Under the pieces are notes generated by a model that had not been told where the DNA came from, did not search any database, and saw only the letters and a program-made list of their open reading frames with translations. Of a stretch of 47,803 nt of DNA, positions 15,720 through 24,169 are shown piece after piece. Within the stretch, counting starts at the first letter, position 1, and every line of letters starts with the position of its first letter. Source of the stretch: Acidobacteriota bacterium (GTDB lineage: Bacteria; Acidobacteriota; JAAYUB01). The position numbers were made by a program, and so were the translations under genes. The stretch covers positions 1-47,803 of the forward strand of contig JAKQOW010000085.1 in NCBI GenBank assembly GCA_029565065.1. Direction: 5' to 3'.

Positions 15720-18239
15720 TCAATGGTCAATTTCCCAAACACGTGAAATGGTGGCTTGAATCTTTTTCTCCATGCGGGCGATCAGTTCGCGGCTGGAGTT
15801 TATTAGCGCCTGCTCAGCTTCGATCTCGGCGACTATGGAGCGCTGCGTGTCGAGCGGGGGGAGGGGGATTTTTATCGTTTTCAATGTACCGCAGGAAACG
15901 AAGTTGAAAGATGTTTTTCCTGATAAGCGCAGAAGCTCGTCTTTGAATTGCGCCGAAAGATGAAAGAGGAACTTCGGAAACAATCTGTCTGAGTAGTCTT
16001 TATTAACGACGAGACCGTTGAATTGCTGATTGGTAGTGAGCTCGATCTCTGTGAATGCGTATTCTCCGACCGACGCTGTACAACACAAAAGAACTGAATT
16101 AGCAGGAAGTAACTTGAGACTGGTCTCGATCAATGCCCTTTCCGAGACCGACTGGATAGTCTCGCGGATAACTCTTCCCTTCTTTCTAATATCATCGACA
16201 GTGAACCACGGAATGGTGCCATTATCCCAATAACAAGCCTTTTTCCGCGAAGGTGTCGATCCATTAAAGATGTCGCATGTTTCTCCCAATTGCACCATCT
16301 GCCACTTGGGATCGATGGGGATGTTGGGGCGGTAGTTGTCGACGACGGCGCGGGCGCCGTCGATGACCTTCTGGTAGCCCTCGATCTCCGCCACGATCTC
16401 CTTCTGCACCTCCAGCGGGGGGAGTGGGATTTTGAAGCGGTAAAGCAGCGCGCCGCTGAGGTTGTTGATGTTGGCTCCGGCAATCTGCTCACGGAGGAAG
16501 TCATTGAAGTGCCCAGTTGTAAGCTGCTTCAGCAAATAACTGGGATGAAGCCGGCCCGGCCTAACGCGGATGGCTCCCATGAACCCGCCAAAGTAAAAAT
16601 CCGTGTCTTCCCTGACCAACGCGACCTTGCCGATGTGATCCTTGCTGCCGCTGGCGAGGCAGATGAAGATGTCGTCTCTCCTGAGCTTCTTCTCATCTGA
16701 GAACTTAGCTTTCGGGGACACGTGCTTGATGTCCTCTAGGTCAAGCTCAAAGCGGTCCTTATTGATATTGTTGGCGCGAAGCACTTGGACACCGCCATCG
16801 GGGATCTCGTCTTCCTTCGCATAGACAACGCCACGTACAAGCTCACATAACTCGCCAAGCTCGACCGCCGGAAACTTGGACGCACTGACGCTTGCCTCCC
16901 GATACCGCTCCCCGCTCAGGTTGTAAACCCCGCTCGCCGCGACCTTCTCCTTCGCCACGATCAACCCGAGCGTCGGCTCGAACGCCTCCAGCGATTCGCG
17001 CGCCCGCAGGCGGCGCAGGTATTCGGCGATCTCGGCGCGGGCCTGGGGCAGGTCGTTCTTGTCGATGGGGCGGCGCTGGGCGCCGAGGCCGAAGCCGTCA
17101 TTCTCAATTTTGAAAAAAGCTATCGTGTTGGACTGCTTCGCCAGCGCCTTGTCCAGGATCAGGATCGAGGTCTTGACGCCGGAGTATGGATTGAAGACGC
17201 CTGCCGGCAGGGAGACGACGGCGACCAGGCAGTCCTCCACCAGCATCCGCCGCAACTGCTTGTAGGCCGTCTGGCTCTGGAAAATGATGCCCTCGGGCAC
17301 GATGACGCCGGCGCGGCCATTGGGCGTGAGGTGCTCGGCGATGTAGTCCACAAACAGGACCTCGCTGCGCTTGCTCTGCACCGAGAAGCGATTGTGCGGC
17401 CGGATGCCGCCCTTCGGCGACATGAACGGCGGATTGGCCAGGATCACGTCGGCGTGCTCGTTCCACTTGTCCAGCGAGGTGAGGGTGTCGTACTCGTGAA
17501 TGTGCGGGTCGGTGAAGCCGTGCAGGTACATGTTCACCAGCGACAGCCGCACCATGTCCGGGGAGATGTCGTATCCTTTGAAGTTGCGGGCCAGGCGGCC
17601 CTTCTCGTCCGGGGTGAGGGTGCTCTGCCCCCGGGCGTCGGCGTTGGCCTTCAGGATGTGCTTGTATGAGGAGATCAGAAATCCGGCGGTGCCGCAGGCC
17701 GGATCGAGCACGGTGTCGGTCTTCTTTGGGTCTACGATGGCGACGATGAAATCGATGATGTGGCGCGGGGTGCGAAACTGACCGGCGTCGCCCTGACTGC
17801 CCAGCACCGAGAGCAGGTACTCGAAGGCGTCGCCCAGGCGCTCGGAGTGGTCGTACTGAAACTCGTCGATGATCTTGAGAAAGGCGCGCAGGGTCTCTGG
17901 ATCGCGGTATGGAAGAAAGGCGTTCTTGAAGATGTCACGGAAGAGCGGCGGGATGCCTGGATTTTCCGGCATCCGCGTGATTGCCTCGGCGTAGAGGTTC
18001 AATGTTTCATGGCCGCCCAGTCCCGCGCGCATGAGCCGAGACCAGCCGTAGCGGGCAAAGTCACCGGCGAAGAACTTGCGTTGGCCGCCCAGTTCCTCGG
18101 CCTCGGCGTCCATGTCGTCCATGAACTTGTAGATCAGGGCGATGGTGATCTGCTCCACCTGGCTCTTGGGATCGGGCACCTTGCCCACCAGGATGTCCCG
18201 CGCCGTGTCGATGCGCCGTCGTGTTTCGGAATCCAACAT
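15720..18239 (-). CDS. hsdM: Type I restriction-modification fused methyltransferase-specificity protein (HsdM-HsdS)
   Basis: An 839-aa fusion. Residues 1-~445 are the N6-adenine methyltransferase: helical N-domain, SAM motif DPACGTAGF (179-187), catalytic NPPF (269-272). Residues ~457-839 are an HsdS specificity part with two target-recognition domains (~457-610 and ~655-800). Each is followed by a conserved segment ending in coiled coil: IPLPPLEVQKEIVAEIEGYQ and IPLPPLDTQRSIVAEIEAEQ. A two-TRD HsdS predicts a bipartite target. Both TRD-coding stretches are clearly more AT-rich than the conserved parts between them. It lies 66 bp after hsdR. Confidence 0.92.
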   Translation of the reverse strand: MLDSETRRRIDTARDILVGKVPDPKSQVEQITIALIYKFMDDMDAEAEELGGQRKFFAGDFARYGWSRLMRAGLGGHETLNLYAEAITRMPENPGIPPLFRDIFKNAFLPYRDPETLRAFLKIIDEFQYDHSERLGDAFEYLLSVLGSQGDAGQFRTPRHIIDFIVAIVDPKKTDTVLDPACGTAGFLISSYKHILKANADARGQSTLTPDEKGRLARNFKGYDISPDMVRLSLVNMYLHGFTDPHIHEYDTLTSLDKWNEHADVILANPPFMSPKGGIRPHNRFSVQSKRSEVLFVDYIAEHLTPNGRAGVIVPEGIIFQSQTAYKQLRRMLVEDCLVAVVSLPAGVFNPYSGVKTSILILDKALAKQSNTIAFFKIENDGFGLGAQRRPIDKNDLPQARAEIAEYLRRLRARESLEAFEPTLGLIVAKEKVAASGVYNLSGERYREASVSASKFPAVELGELCELVRGVVYAKEDEIPDGGVQVLRANNINKDRFELDLEDIKHVSPKAKFSDEKKLRRDDIFICLASGSKDHIGKVALVREDTDFYFGGFMGAIRVRPGRLHPSYLLKQLTTGHFNDFLREQIAGANINNLSGALLYRFKIPLPPLEVQKEIVAEIEGYQKVIDGARAVVDNYRPNIPIDPKWQMVQLGETCDIFNGSTPSRKKACYWDNGTIPWFTVDDIRKKGRVIRETIQSVSERALIETSLKLLPANSVLLCCTASVGEYAFTEIELTTNQQFNGLVVNKDYSDRLFPKFLFHLSAQFKDELLRLSGKTSFNFVSCGTLKTIKIPLPPLDTQRSIVAEIEAEQALINSSRELIARMEKKIQATISRVWEIDH

Positions 18240-18305
18240 GATGTGTCCTCAGTTCGCCTTATTTCAAATGCTGATCCTGAATATCCTGTCCATCCCTGTC
18301 GCATC

Positions 18306-20846
18306 TCATGCGATGAACTGGTTCAGGGGCACGTAGTCCTTGATGTACTCCGGGACCAGCGTGCGATACTCCGGCGGGACGGCTTTGAAGTCGCGGGTGG
18401 AGAACGCCGGGTTGGTGGCCAGATCCGTGAACTGCCGCGACTCGATGATGTGGCGCACCCGGTCGCTGGTGGCGTAGGCCTTGAAGAAGTGCTTGATGGC
18501 GGGGATGGCCTGCGCCTCGGCGGGCGTGTGATCGGCGACGAACTTGGTGAACTCCTCCTCCAGCAGCTCGTCCTTTGATTTGAAGCGCGGGATGAGGCCG
18601 AAGATCTTCTCCAGGATCTCGCGCAGGGTGAGGCGGCGGTCCACGGCGGCCGCCTGGCGGAGCTTGTCGAGGGTGTAGTACTCCTCGGGCTTGTGGAACA
18701 CCTCGCGGTTCACGTAATCGATGACCCGGTCCCACTGCCCGGACTCCACCGACCGGACGATGAAGTCGTTTTCCCGCACCGCCTCTTCGAATCGCTCGAA
18801 GAACATGCGGTCGATCTTCATCCCCTCGAGACCGATCACCTCCTGTTTCACCGAGGACAAGATGTCGGCGCCGAGGTGTTCATAGGTGTCCGGACGGTAC
18901 ACGGGGCCGTCATCGCCGCCGCCGTTCGTCGGCTTGCCCGTGGCGCGCGGCAGCGGCAGCACCTCGTCGTAGTTGAACTCGGTCTCGAAGTACTCGCACG
19001 TGGCGAAGAAGTCGAAGAGCTTGAAGGCGGTCTTCAGCGGCCGGGCCACGCCGGCGCGGACGGCGTCGTCGAAGAGCTGCTCCCGGAAGTCGTGGGTACG
19101 CGTGCCGCGACCCTTGATCTGGATGAAGTCGGTGGGGGAGAAGATGGGCCGGAACAGCCCCAGGTTCAGGATGTCGGTGCAGTCGTAGCCGGTGGTCATC
19201 ATGCCCACAGTGACGCAGATCCGCGCCTTGCTCGTCTTGTAGCCGGGGAGGAAGTTGCCCGAGCCGAGCAGGTTGTTGTTGGCGAAGTTGATGGCGAACT
19301 GCTGGGCGTCGGGCACCGCGGAGGTGACCTGCACGGCGAAATCGGACTGGTACCGGTCGGGGAACATCCGGTCGGCAAACTGATTGAAGAGTTGCGCCAG
19401 TTTGGCCGCGTGGTTCTGGCTCACGGCGTATACGATGGACTTGCCGATCTCGCCGCTCACGGGGTCGCGCAGCGCATGCTCCAAAAACGTTTTGCAGAAG
19501 AGCTGATTGGTGGCCTCCGAGAAGAAGCGCTTCTCGAACTCCCGCTGCCTGAACGCCTCCTGCTGGTCCTCACCGGCGTCGTCGGTGAATGAGACGATGA
19601 AGCCCTCCTCGGAGAGCAACTCGGTGGTGACCTCGGTGCGGGCGTCCACGACGGTGGGGTTGATCAGGTAGCCGTCCTTCACCCCGTCGAGGAGCGAGTA
19701 GCGGAAGGTGGGCTGGCCGCTCTCGCAGCCGAAGGTGCGGTAGGTGTCGAGGAGGAGGCGGCGTTCGGCCTCACGCGGATCGCGGGTTGAGGCATCCCGG
19801 CCTTCGAACCGGCGCAGGTAGTCGCGGGGGGTGGCGGTGAGGCCCAGCTTGTAGCCGATGAAGTAGTCGAACACGGCGCGGGCGTTGCCGCCGATGGAGC
19901 GGTGCGCCTCGTCTGAGATCACCAGGTCGAAATCGGTGGGCGAGAAGAGCCGCTGGTACTTGTTGTTGAAGAGCAGCGACTGCACCGTGGTGACCACGAT
20001 CTCGGCGCGGCGCCAGTCGTCGCGGTTCTCCTTGTAGATGACCGTGTGGAAGTCGGCGGACAGCAGGGCGGTGAACGCCTTCCGGGCCTGCTCCTCGAGC
20101 TCCAGCCGGTCCACGAGGAAGAGCACCCGGCGGGCGTTGCCGGTGCGCAGGAAGAGCTTGACCACGGCGGCGGCGGTGAGGGTCTTGCCGGTGCCGGTGG
20201 CCATCTCGAACAGGAAGCGGTCCTTCCCCGCCTGCACGGCGGCCTGCAACTGGTGGATGGCCCGCAACTGGTACGGGCGCAGGAAGCGCAGCTTGTTGGC
20301 CTGGATGTAGGCTGGGCGCTCCTCGGGGCTCTTCCAGCCTGCGTCGGAGCGGTAAGCGGGGCGCTGAGTGAGAACGATGTAGTCCTCGGCGACGGTCTCT
20401 TCGCAAAGTCGCGCCGGATTGGGCGTGACCTTCCCGTAGCTTGTGGCCGAATCGGGCGTGGGGAACGAGGTGATGAGGTACGGATTGCCCCGTTCCAGGT
20501 CCCAAAAGTAGTGCAGGTTGCCGTTGGACAGCATGACGAAGCGGCAGTTCAGCGAGCGGGCGTACTTGCGGGCCTGCTCCTTGCCCACCAGCGGATTCTT
20601 CCCTTCCGCCTTGGCCTCGAGCACGATCAGGGGAAAGCCCTTGGAGTCGAGCAGGAGAAAGTCGACGAAACCGTTGGACGTCTTTTCGAAATCGTCGCCC
20701 AGGGCGTCCAGCTCGTGGGACTTGACGGACACGTTGAGTTCGAGGCAGATGTTGGCCGGAGCGCCGTCCTCGGGGAAGAAGCGCCAGCCGGCCGCCTCGA
20801 GCAGCTTGTTGATCTTGATGCGTGCGGTGGCTTCCTTGTCGGGCAA
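18306..20846 (-). CDS. hsdR: Type I restriction enzyme R subunit
   Basis: An 846-aa restriction translocase. The N-terminal nuclease domain has the PD-(D/E)xK core, with Asp62, then Glu77-Ala-Lys79 in LIVLEAKAEG. The helicase motor follows: Walker A MATGTGKT (215-222), DEAH box ISDEAHRS (312-315), GLTATP, and a motif VI-like QIKGRGTR. The remainder is the helical C-domain that binds the methyltransferase. It is shorter than EcoKI-type HsdR (over 1,000 aa), in the range of compact HsdR/EcoEI-like proteins. With the HsdM-HsdS fusion it would form a complete type I system that cuts unmodified foreign DNA. Confidence 0.93.
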   Translation of the reverse strand: MPDKEATARIKINKLLEAAGWRFFPEDGAPANICLELNVSVKSHELDALGDDFEKTSNGFVDFLLLDSKGFPLIVLEAKAEGKNPLVGKEQARKYARSLNCRFVMLSNGNLHYFWDLERGNPYLITSFPTPDSATSYGKVTPNPARLCEETVAEDYIVLTQRPAYRSDAGWKSPEERPAYIQANKLRFLRPYQLRAIHQLQAAVQAGKDRFLFEMATGTGKTLTAAAVVKLFLRTGNARRVLFLVDRLELEEQARKAFTALLSADFHTVIYKENRDDWRRAEIVVTTVQSLLFNNKYQRLFSPTDFDLVISDEAHRSIGGNARAVFDYFIGYKLGLTATPRDYLRRFEGRDASTRDPREAERRLLLDTYRTFGCESGQPTFRYSLLDGVKDGYLINPTVVDARTEVTTELLSEEGFIVSFTDDAGEDQQEAFRQREFEKRFFSEATNQLFCKTFLEHALRDPVSGEIGKSIVYAVSQNHAAKLAQLFNQFADRMFPDRYQSDFAVQVTSAVPDAQQFAINFANNNLLGSGNFLPGYKTSKARICVTVGMMTTGYDCTDILNLGLFRPIFSPTDFIQIKGRGTRTHDFREQLFDDAVRAGVARPLKTAFKLFDFFATCEYFETEFNYDEVLPLPRATGKPTNGGGDDGPVYRPDTYEHLGADILSSVKQEVIGLEGMKIDRMFFERFEEAVRENDFIVRSVESGQWDRVIDYVNREVFHKPEEYYTLDKLRQAAAVDRRLTLREILEKIFGLIPRFKSKDELLEEEFTKFVADHTPAEAQAIPAIKHFFKAYATSDRVRHIIESRQFTDLATNPAFSTRDFKAVPPEYRTLVPEYIKDYVPLNQFIA

Positions 20847-20924
20847 GACAATTCCTCGCTGCGTCGATTTCAGTGATCCGTTGTTTGAGAGTGGTTTTGT
20901 GCGAAAAGCATATTTTTAACTTTG

Positions 20925-21431
20925 TTATTTTAATTCCAGGAAGAAGTTGACCTTTGCGCCGCCATTATCATCGATTGTATAGATGCCCAGGCTGAAGCCT
21001 GCCCGGTAACCGATCAGGGTGTTGGGAATGACCTCCACCCTGTATTGCTCTGACACGCCGATCAGACGTGCCAACTCATGATAGTCAACTTCATTGGCAA
21101 CGATCCGAACTTTTTTGTTAGATTGTAAAGCCTGCAATATCTTCGGATTGATTTTGTTTAGAAGATCCTCAATTTTATCCTTAATGGTGATGTTGAAACT
21201 TTCGTCATTTCCTTTTCCCCGGTTACATTGCCGGCAGAGCGTCTGCAGATTAGCTAGGCTATTGTTGCCGTCTTTGGAAATCGGTTGATAATGATCAATC
21301 TCTAGTTCAACGACATCCAGATCAACCTCCGGGTACTTCGCCGGCGATTTACCACAGAGCTGGCACGTATATCGATCCCGCTTGAAGACTTCCAGCCTTA
21401 TCTTTGCGGGGATCGATTTTCTTTTACTCAT
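20925..21431 (-). CDS. HNH endonuclease, first gene of the restriction operon
   Basis: A 168-aa protein. The HNH core is at the N-terminus (~13-75): RDRYTCQLCGK, VELEIDHYQPISKDG, NSLANLQTLCRQCNRGKG. Two CxxC pairs bind zinc, and the His of EIDH is the catalytic candidate. The ATG at 21431 is preferred over a GTG at 21437; neither has a strong ribosome site. The C-terminal ~90 residues are helical, then strand-rich, and unrecognised. It is AT-rich compared with the flanking DNA. It lies 78 bp upstream of hsdR in the same direction, behind the best sigma-70-type promoter of the island, so it may be the leading gene of the operon. Confidence 0.85.
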   Translation of the reverse strand: MSKRKSIPAKIRLEVFKRDRYTCQLCGKSPAKYPEVDLDVVELEIDHYQPISKDGNNSLANLQTLCRQCNRGKGNDESFNITIKDKIEDLLNKINPKILQALQSNKKVRIVANEVDYHELARLIGVSEQYRVEVIPNTLIGYRAGFSLGIYTIDDNGGAKVNFFLELK

Positions 21432-21616
21432 TTTCACTACTTTTGATGATTTCTCCGTACATTGAAACGAGGAACAACCACCATTAAAAAGCGGGGCATT
21501 CGAGAATCGAATCCAGTCTCAGTTTCGGCCTTTTGAAATCCTGGCATCCCCACGGCGTTCCCCTCGCCGGCGTGACCGCTCAGCCATAATCGATAACATG
21601 GTGAACCCCGATTTCA

Positions 21617-21646
21617 TTAATACAACTCACCAGATCATTGTGTCAA
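21617..21646 (-). promoter_or_regulatory. Predicted sigma-70 promoter of the restriction island
   Basis: On the minus strand, a perfect TTGACA (21641-21646) is followed after 18 bp by TATTAA (21617-21622). It lies about 185 bp upstream of the first HNH gene. An ATTCG/CGAAT hairpin (around 21499-21513) sits between promoter and gene and might regulate read-through. Confidence 0.55.
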
Positions 21647-21792
21647 CTTGGAGCTGGAATAAGGCTGGAAGCAGAGTTCCATTGAATCCCGGCCCCGAGG
21701 GTTTCGATGTTGTCTTAGGGACCGGCGGCCGCTGACGGACACCGACGGAGTGGTGCGGCACTCGGGGAGAGATGCCGCGAGGGCCCCTTCCC

Positions 21793-21820
21793 GCCGCTCC
21801 CTCCCGCACGCGGCACCTCC
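21793..21820 (-). repeat. GGAGGTGCCGCG element at the right border of the island
   Basis: The minus strand reads GGAGGTGCCGCGTGCGGGAG, then GGAGCGGC. It matches the element at 14016 in about 24 of 28 positions. Further along, the minus strand at about 21750-21775 gives CTCTCCCC, then GAGTGCCGCACC, a diverged inverted copy. The two would fold together as a large hairpin. Confidence 0.6.
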
Positions 21821-21857
21821 GCGGTGCCAACCGATGGCTCGTGCCAAGGAAAGCAGG

Positions 21858-22133
21858 ACGGTGAATCGGTGAATGGGTGAATCGGGAGACGGGAGAGGAG
21901 AGACGGGAGACGGCTGACGATCAGGGATCAGAACACAAAGAGACTCTGCGTCCTCTGCGCCTCGGCGGTGAATCCAGGCTGCCCGAAGTCCGATGTCCGA
22001 TTTCCGATGTCCGCGTTACGGGAACGAGCCTCGAGTCTCGAGTCTCGAGCCTCGATTACGAGTACGAGAACGATTACGAATTACGATTACGATTACGATG
22101 ACGATGACGAGCACGAGCACGCGGGCGATCAGT
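21858..22133 (+). repeat. Composite repeat patch R5, including the right arm of the 136-bp inverted repeat
   Basis: 21858-21993 is the exact reverse complement of 13069-13204. It contains CGGTGAAT 8-mers, GGGAGAC 7-mers, the CTCTGCGTCCTCTGCG stretch, and the first TCCGATG units. The patch continues with TCCGATN units, ACGGGAACGAG, YCTCGAG 7-mers (22027-22055) and an ACGANN array, reaching into the last codons of the NYN gene at 22129. No gene is seen in 21432-22128. Confidence 0.88.
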
Positions 22134-22593
22134 CGTCGTCGGTGCGGCCGCTGAAATAATCCTCCCAGAAGGCCACGTCCACCGGGCCGGCGTCGCCCTT
22201 GGCGCCGGCGGGGCGCCCTCCGCCGGAGGCCAGGCGGTCCAGAAACTCGTTCACGCCGGCCACCCGCGCCCCCAAACCGCGCGCGTCCGCCGCGAGCGCA
22301 CGGTCATCGGTCACCACGGTCAGGTCGCGGGGGTTGCGGGCGGCGCGCACCCGGGCCAGGATCCGGTCATCGGCGGAGCGGGGGGCGGCGAACTCCACCC
22401 GGACGGGGCCGAGCGCGACGTCGCCGGCAAAGTGCGCGTCCGGCGCGCCGTCGAACACCACGGTGAACCGCCCGCCGCGCCCGGCGGCGAGCGCCGCCAG
22501 CGCAGCTACCACGCCGCGGCGGTCGGTGGGACCACCCAGCCCGCGCACCGCCGCGCGGCCCATCAGGTTGTTGCCGTCCACCAGGTACGGCAT
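22129..22593 (-). CDS. NYN (YacP-like) domain protein, putative RNA nuclease
   Basis: A 154-aa protein that starts MPYLVDGNNLMGRA, the classic first strand and acidic residue (Asp6) of the NYN/PIN-like fold. Further acidic positions appear in FTVVFDGAPDAH, SADDRILARV and TVVTDDRALAADARGLGA, which together form the expected metal site. YacP/Rae1 relatives are ribonucleases. The C-terminus (AFWEDYFSGRTDDD) is acidic, with its end abutting the repeat patch. The start at 22593 is 20 bp after the M24 peptidase gene, so the genes probably form an operon. Confidence 0.85.
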   Translation of the reverse strand: MPYLVDGNNLMGRAAVRGLGGPTDRRGVVAALAALAAGRGGRFTVVFDGAPDAHFAGDVALGPVRVEFAAPRSADDRILARVRAARNPRDLTVVTDDRALAADARGLGARVAGVNEFLDRLASGGGRPAGAKGDAGPVDVAFWEDYFSGRTDDD

Positions 22594-22613
22594 GGTCTCC
22601 GCTCCGTCGCGTC

Positions 22614-23804
22614 TCAACCGACTTGGATCAGGCCGAGTTCCAGGGGTGTCACCACCTCGCCGCCGCCGGCGCCGACGACGATGGTGTCCTCGACGCCCAC
22701 GCCGCCGTCGTCGAAGATGATCTTGGGCTCCACGGCGAACACCATCCCCGCCGCCAGCGGCTCGGTGAAGCGCCGGGCCAGGATGGGCACCTCGTCCATC
22801 TCCAGCCCGATGCCGTGGCCCAGGAAGCGGACCTTGTTCTCGCCCCGGTTCATGAAATGTTCCGCGTAGCCGGCGGCCGCCGCCTCGTCGACGGCCCATT
22901 GATACAACTCTTCGGGCACCGCGCCGGGCACCAGGCGCCGGGTGACTTCAGCCAGGATGTGGACGCAAAAATCGTGCGCCTCGACGAAGCGCCGGTCCAG
23001 CGGCCCGATGTGGTAGGTGCGGGTCATGTCGGTCATGTAGCCGGCGTAACCGGCGGTGGAGTCGGCGATCACCGGCGCGCCGGCGCGGATCACGCCGCTG
23101 CCCGCCCCCATGGGCGCCAGGTAGTAGCGGCCCGGCTGGCCGATGGGCCCGTCGAAGGCGGTGTCCACCGCCGCCGACGCGCCGCACGCCACGACGCCCC
23201 GCGCCTCGGCGTTGAAGCCGCGGGTGCGCCCGGCCGCCTGGTCGCCCGCCAGCCGCATGGCCAGGTCCAGGCGCGCCTGGGCCTCGTACTCGGGCATCCC
23301 CTCGCGCAGGATCGAGCGCAGCGCCGCGAATCCGCCGGCCAGCACCCGGCCGCTGGCGCGGACGCGCTCCAGCTCCCGCGGCGACTTGATGCTGCGCAGG
23401 CGGCGCAGCGCCGGGGCGATGTCAGCGTGTTCGGCCGCGGGCCAGACACCGGCCACGAGCCGCCGGTACCAGGCCACCGGGAGCACGTCCTCCTCAAAGC
23501 CCACCCGCCGCCAACCGGCCAGGCCGGCGGCCGCAATCGCCGCCGGCAGCTTGCCCATGCCGGCCACCGGCTCGGGCTCCCACGGGCACCCGCCCCCGAT
23601 CCGGCCGCGGCCGCGCCAGACGAAGAGCCGCGGCGCACCCGCCGCCGGCACGAGCAGCGCGCCCTGGAAGGCGGCGTCGGTGAGCCAGACCAGGTCGGCC
23701 CGCTGCAGCACGATGGCGCCGTCCAGCCCGGCGCCGGCCAGGGCGGACTGGAACCGTTCCAGCCGCACCGCCAGTTCCTCCCGTGGAAAACGCTCGTCGG
23801 TCAT
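22614..23804 (-). CDS. M24-family metallopeptidase (Xaa-Pro aminopeptidase-like)
   Basis: A 396-aa protein with a creatinase-type N-terminal domain (~1-160) and a C-terminal pita-bread domain. All five metal ligands are visible: Asp in [10 protein letters not shown], Asp in [10 protein letters not shown], His in [10 protein letters not shown], Glu in FAVEPKIIF and Glu in VGVEDTIVV. It probably removes N-terminal residues before proline or acts as a dipeptidase in the cytoplasm. The ATG at 23804 overlaps the stop of the preceding YkgJ gene (ATGA), showing tight coupling. A much longer frame upstream is a shadow and is rejected. Confidence 0.9.
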   Translation of the reverse strand: MTDERFPREELAVRLERFQSALAGAGLDGAIVLQRADLVWLTDAAFQGALLVPAAGAPRLFVWRGRGRIGGGCPWEPEPVAGMGKLPAAIAAAGLAGWRRVGFEEDVLPVAWYRRLVAGVWPAAEHADIAPALRRLRSIKSPRELERVRASGRVLAGGFAALRSILREGMPEYEAQARLDLAMRLAGDQAAGRTRGFNAEARGVVACGASAAVDTAFDGPIGQPGRYYLAPMGAGSGVIRAGAPVIADSTAGYAGYMTDMTRTYHIGPLDRRFVEAHDFCVHILAEVTRRLVPGAVPEELYQWAVDEAAAAGYAEHFMNRGENKVRFLGHGIGLEMDEVPILARRFTEPLAAGMVFAVEPKIIFDDGGVGVEDTIVVGAGGGEVVTPLELGLIQVG

Positions 23805-24091
23805 GATGTCTCCTGTGCTGATGGATCGGCGGCGGCCACCGGCGCGGTCAGCCGCTCCAGCCGGGCCAGCCAGGCCAGCGCCTCGGCTGCGCCGCCGCCG
23901 CACATCTCGGGCGTCGCCTGGAGGCTGACGCAGACCGCCGGCCGCTCCGGATCTCCCCAGAGGCGACAGCGGTTGTCGGAGGTCAATTGGACGCAGCGCA
24001 CGCCGGCGGGCTTGCCGCCGGGCATCCCCGGAATCGGTGAGCTGATGGACGGGGCGATGCAGCAGGCCCCGCAGCCGACGCGGCACTCCAT
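23801..24091 (-). CDS. YkgJ-family cysteine cluster protein
   Basis: A 96-aa protein starting [17 protein letters not shown], the CxxxCGxCC signature of the YkgJ zinc/iron-chelating family, followed by CVQL, CRLW and a further Cys in the expected positions ([14 protein letters not shown]). The biochemical role of the family is unknown. It is translationally coupled to the M24 peptidase by a 4-base overlap. Confidence 0.88.
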   Translation of the reverse strand: MECRVGCGACCIAPSISSPIPGMPGGKPAGVRCVQLTSDNRCRLWGDPERPAVCVSLQATPEMCGGGAAEALAWLARLERLTAPVAAADPSAQETS

Positions 24092-24169
24092 GTCCGGAAC
24101 CTCCCGGGCCCGCCGCAGGCGGCGGCGCCGAACGTATTGTAGCAGAAGCGGGCGGGCGGCAGGAGGCGG

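Noticed and set aside
21495..21590. tRNA-like sequence on the minus strand (D-arm-like GGCTGAGCGGTCACGCC, 5-bp stem with 7-base loop, TTCGATT) that might mark an integration site
   Set aside because: The 'anticodon' loop lacks T at position 33, the T-stem does not pair and no acceptor stem can be formed.
23805..24086. N-terminal extension of the M24 peptidase to 24086
   Set aside because: This stretch is out of frame with, and overlaps, the well-supported YkgJ gene. The peptidase has its own ATG overlapping the YkgJ stop.
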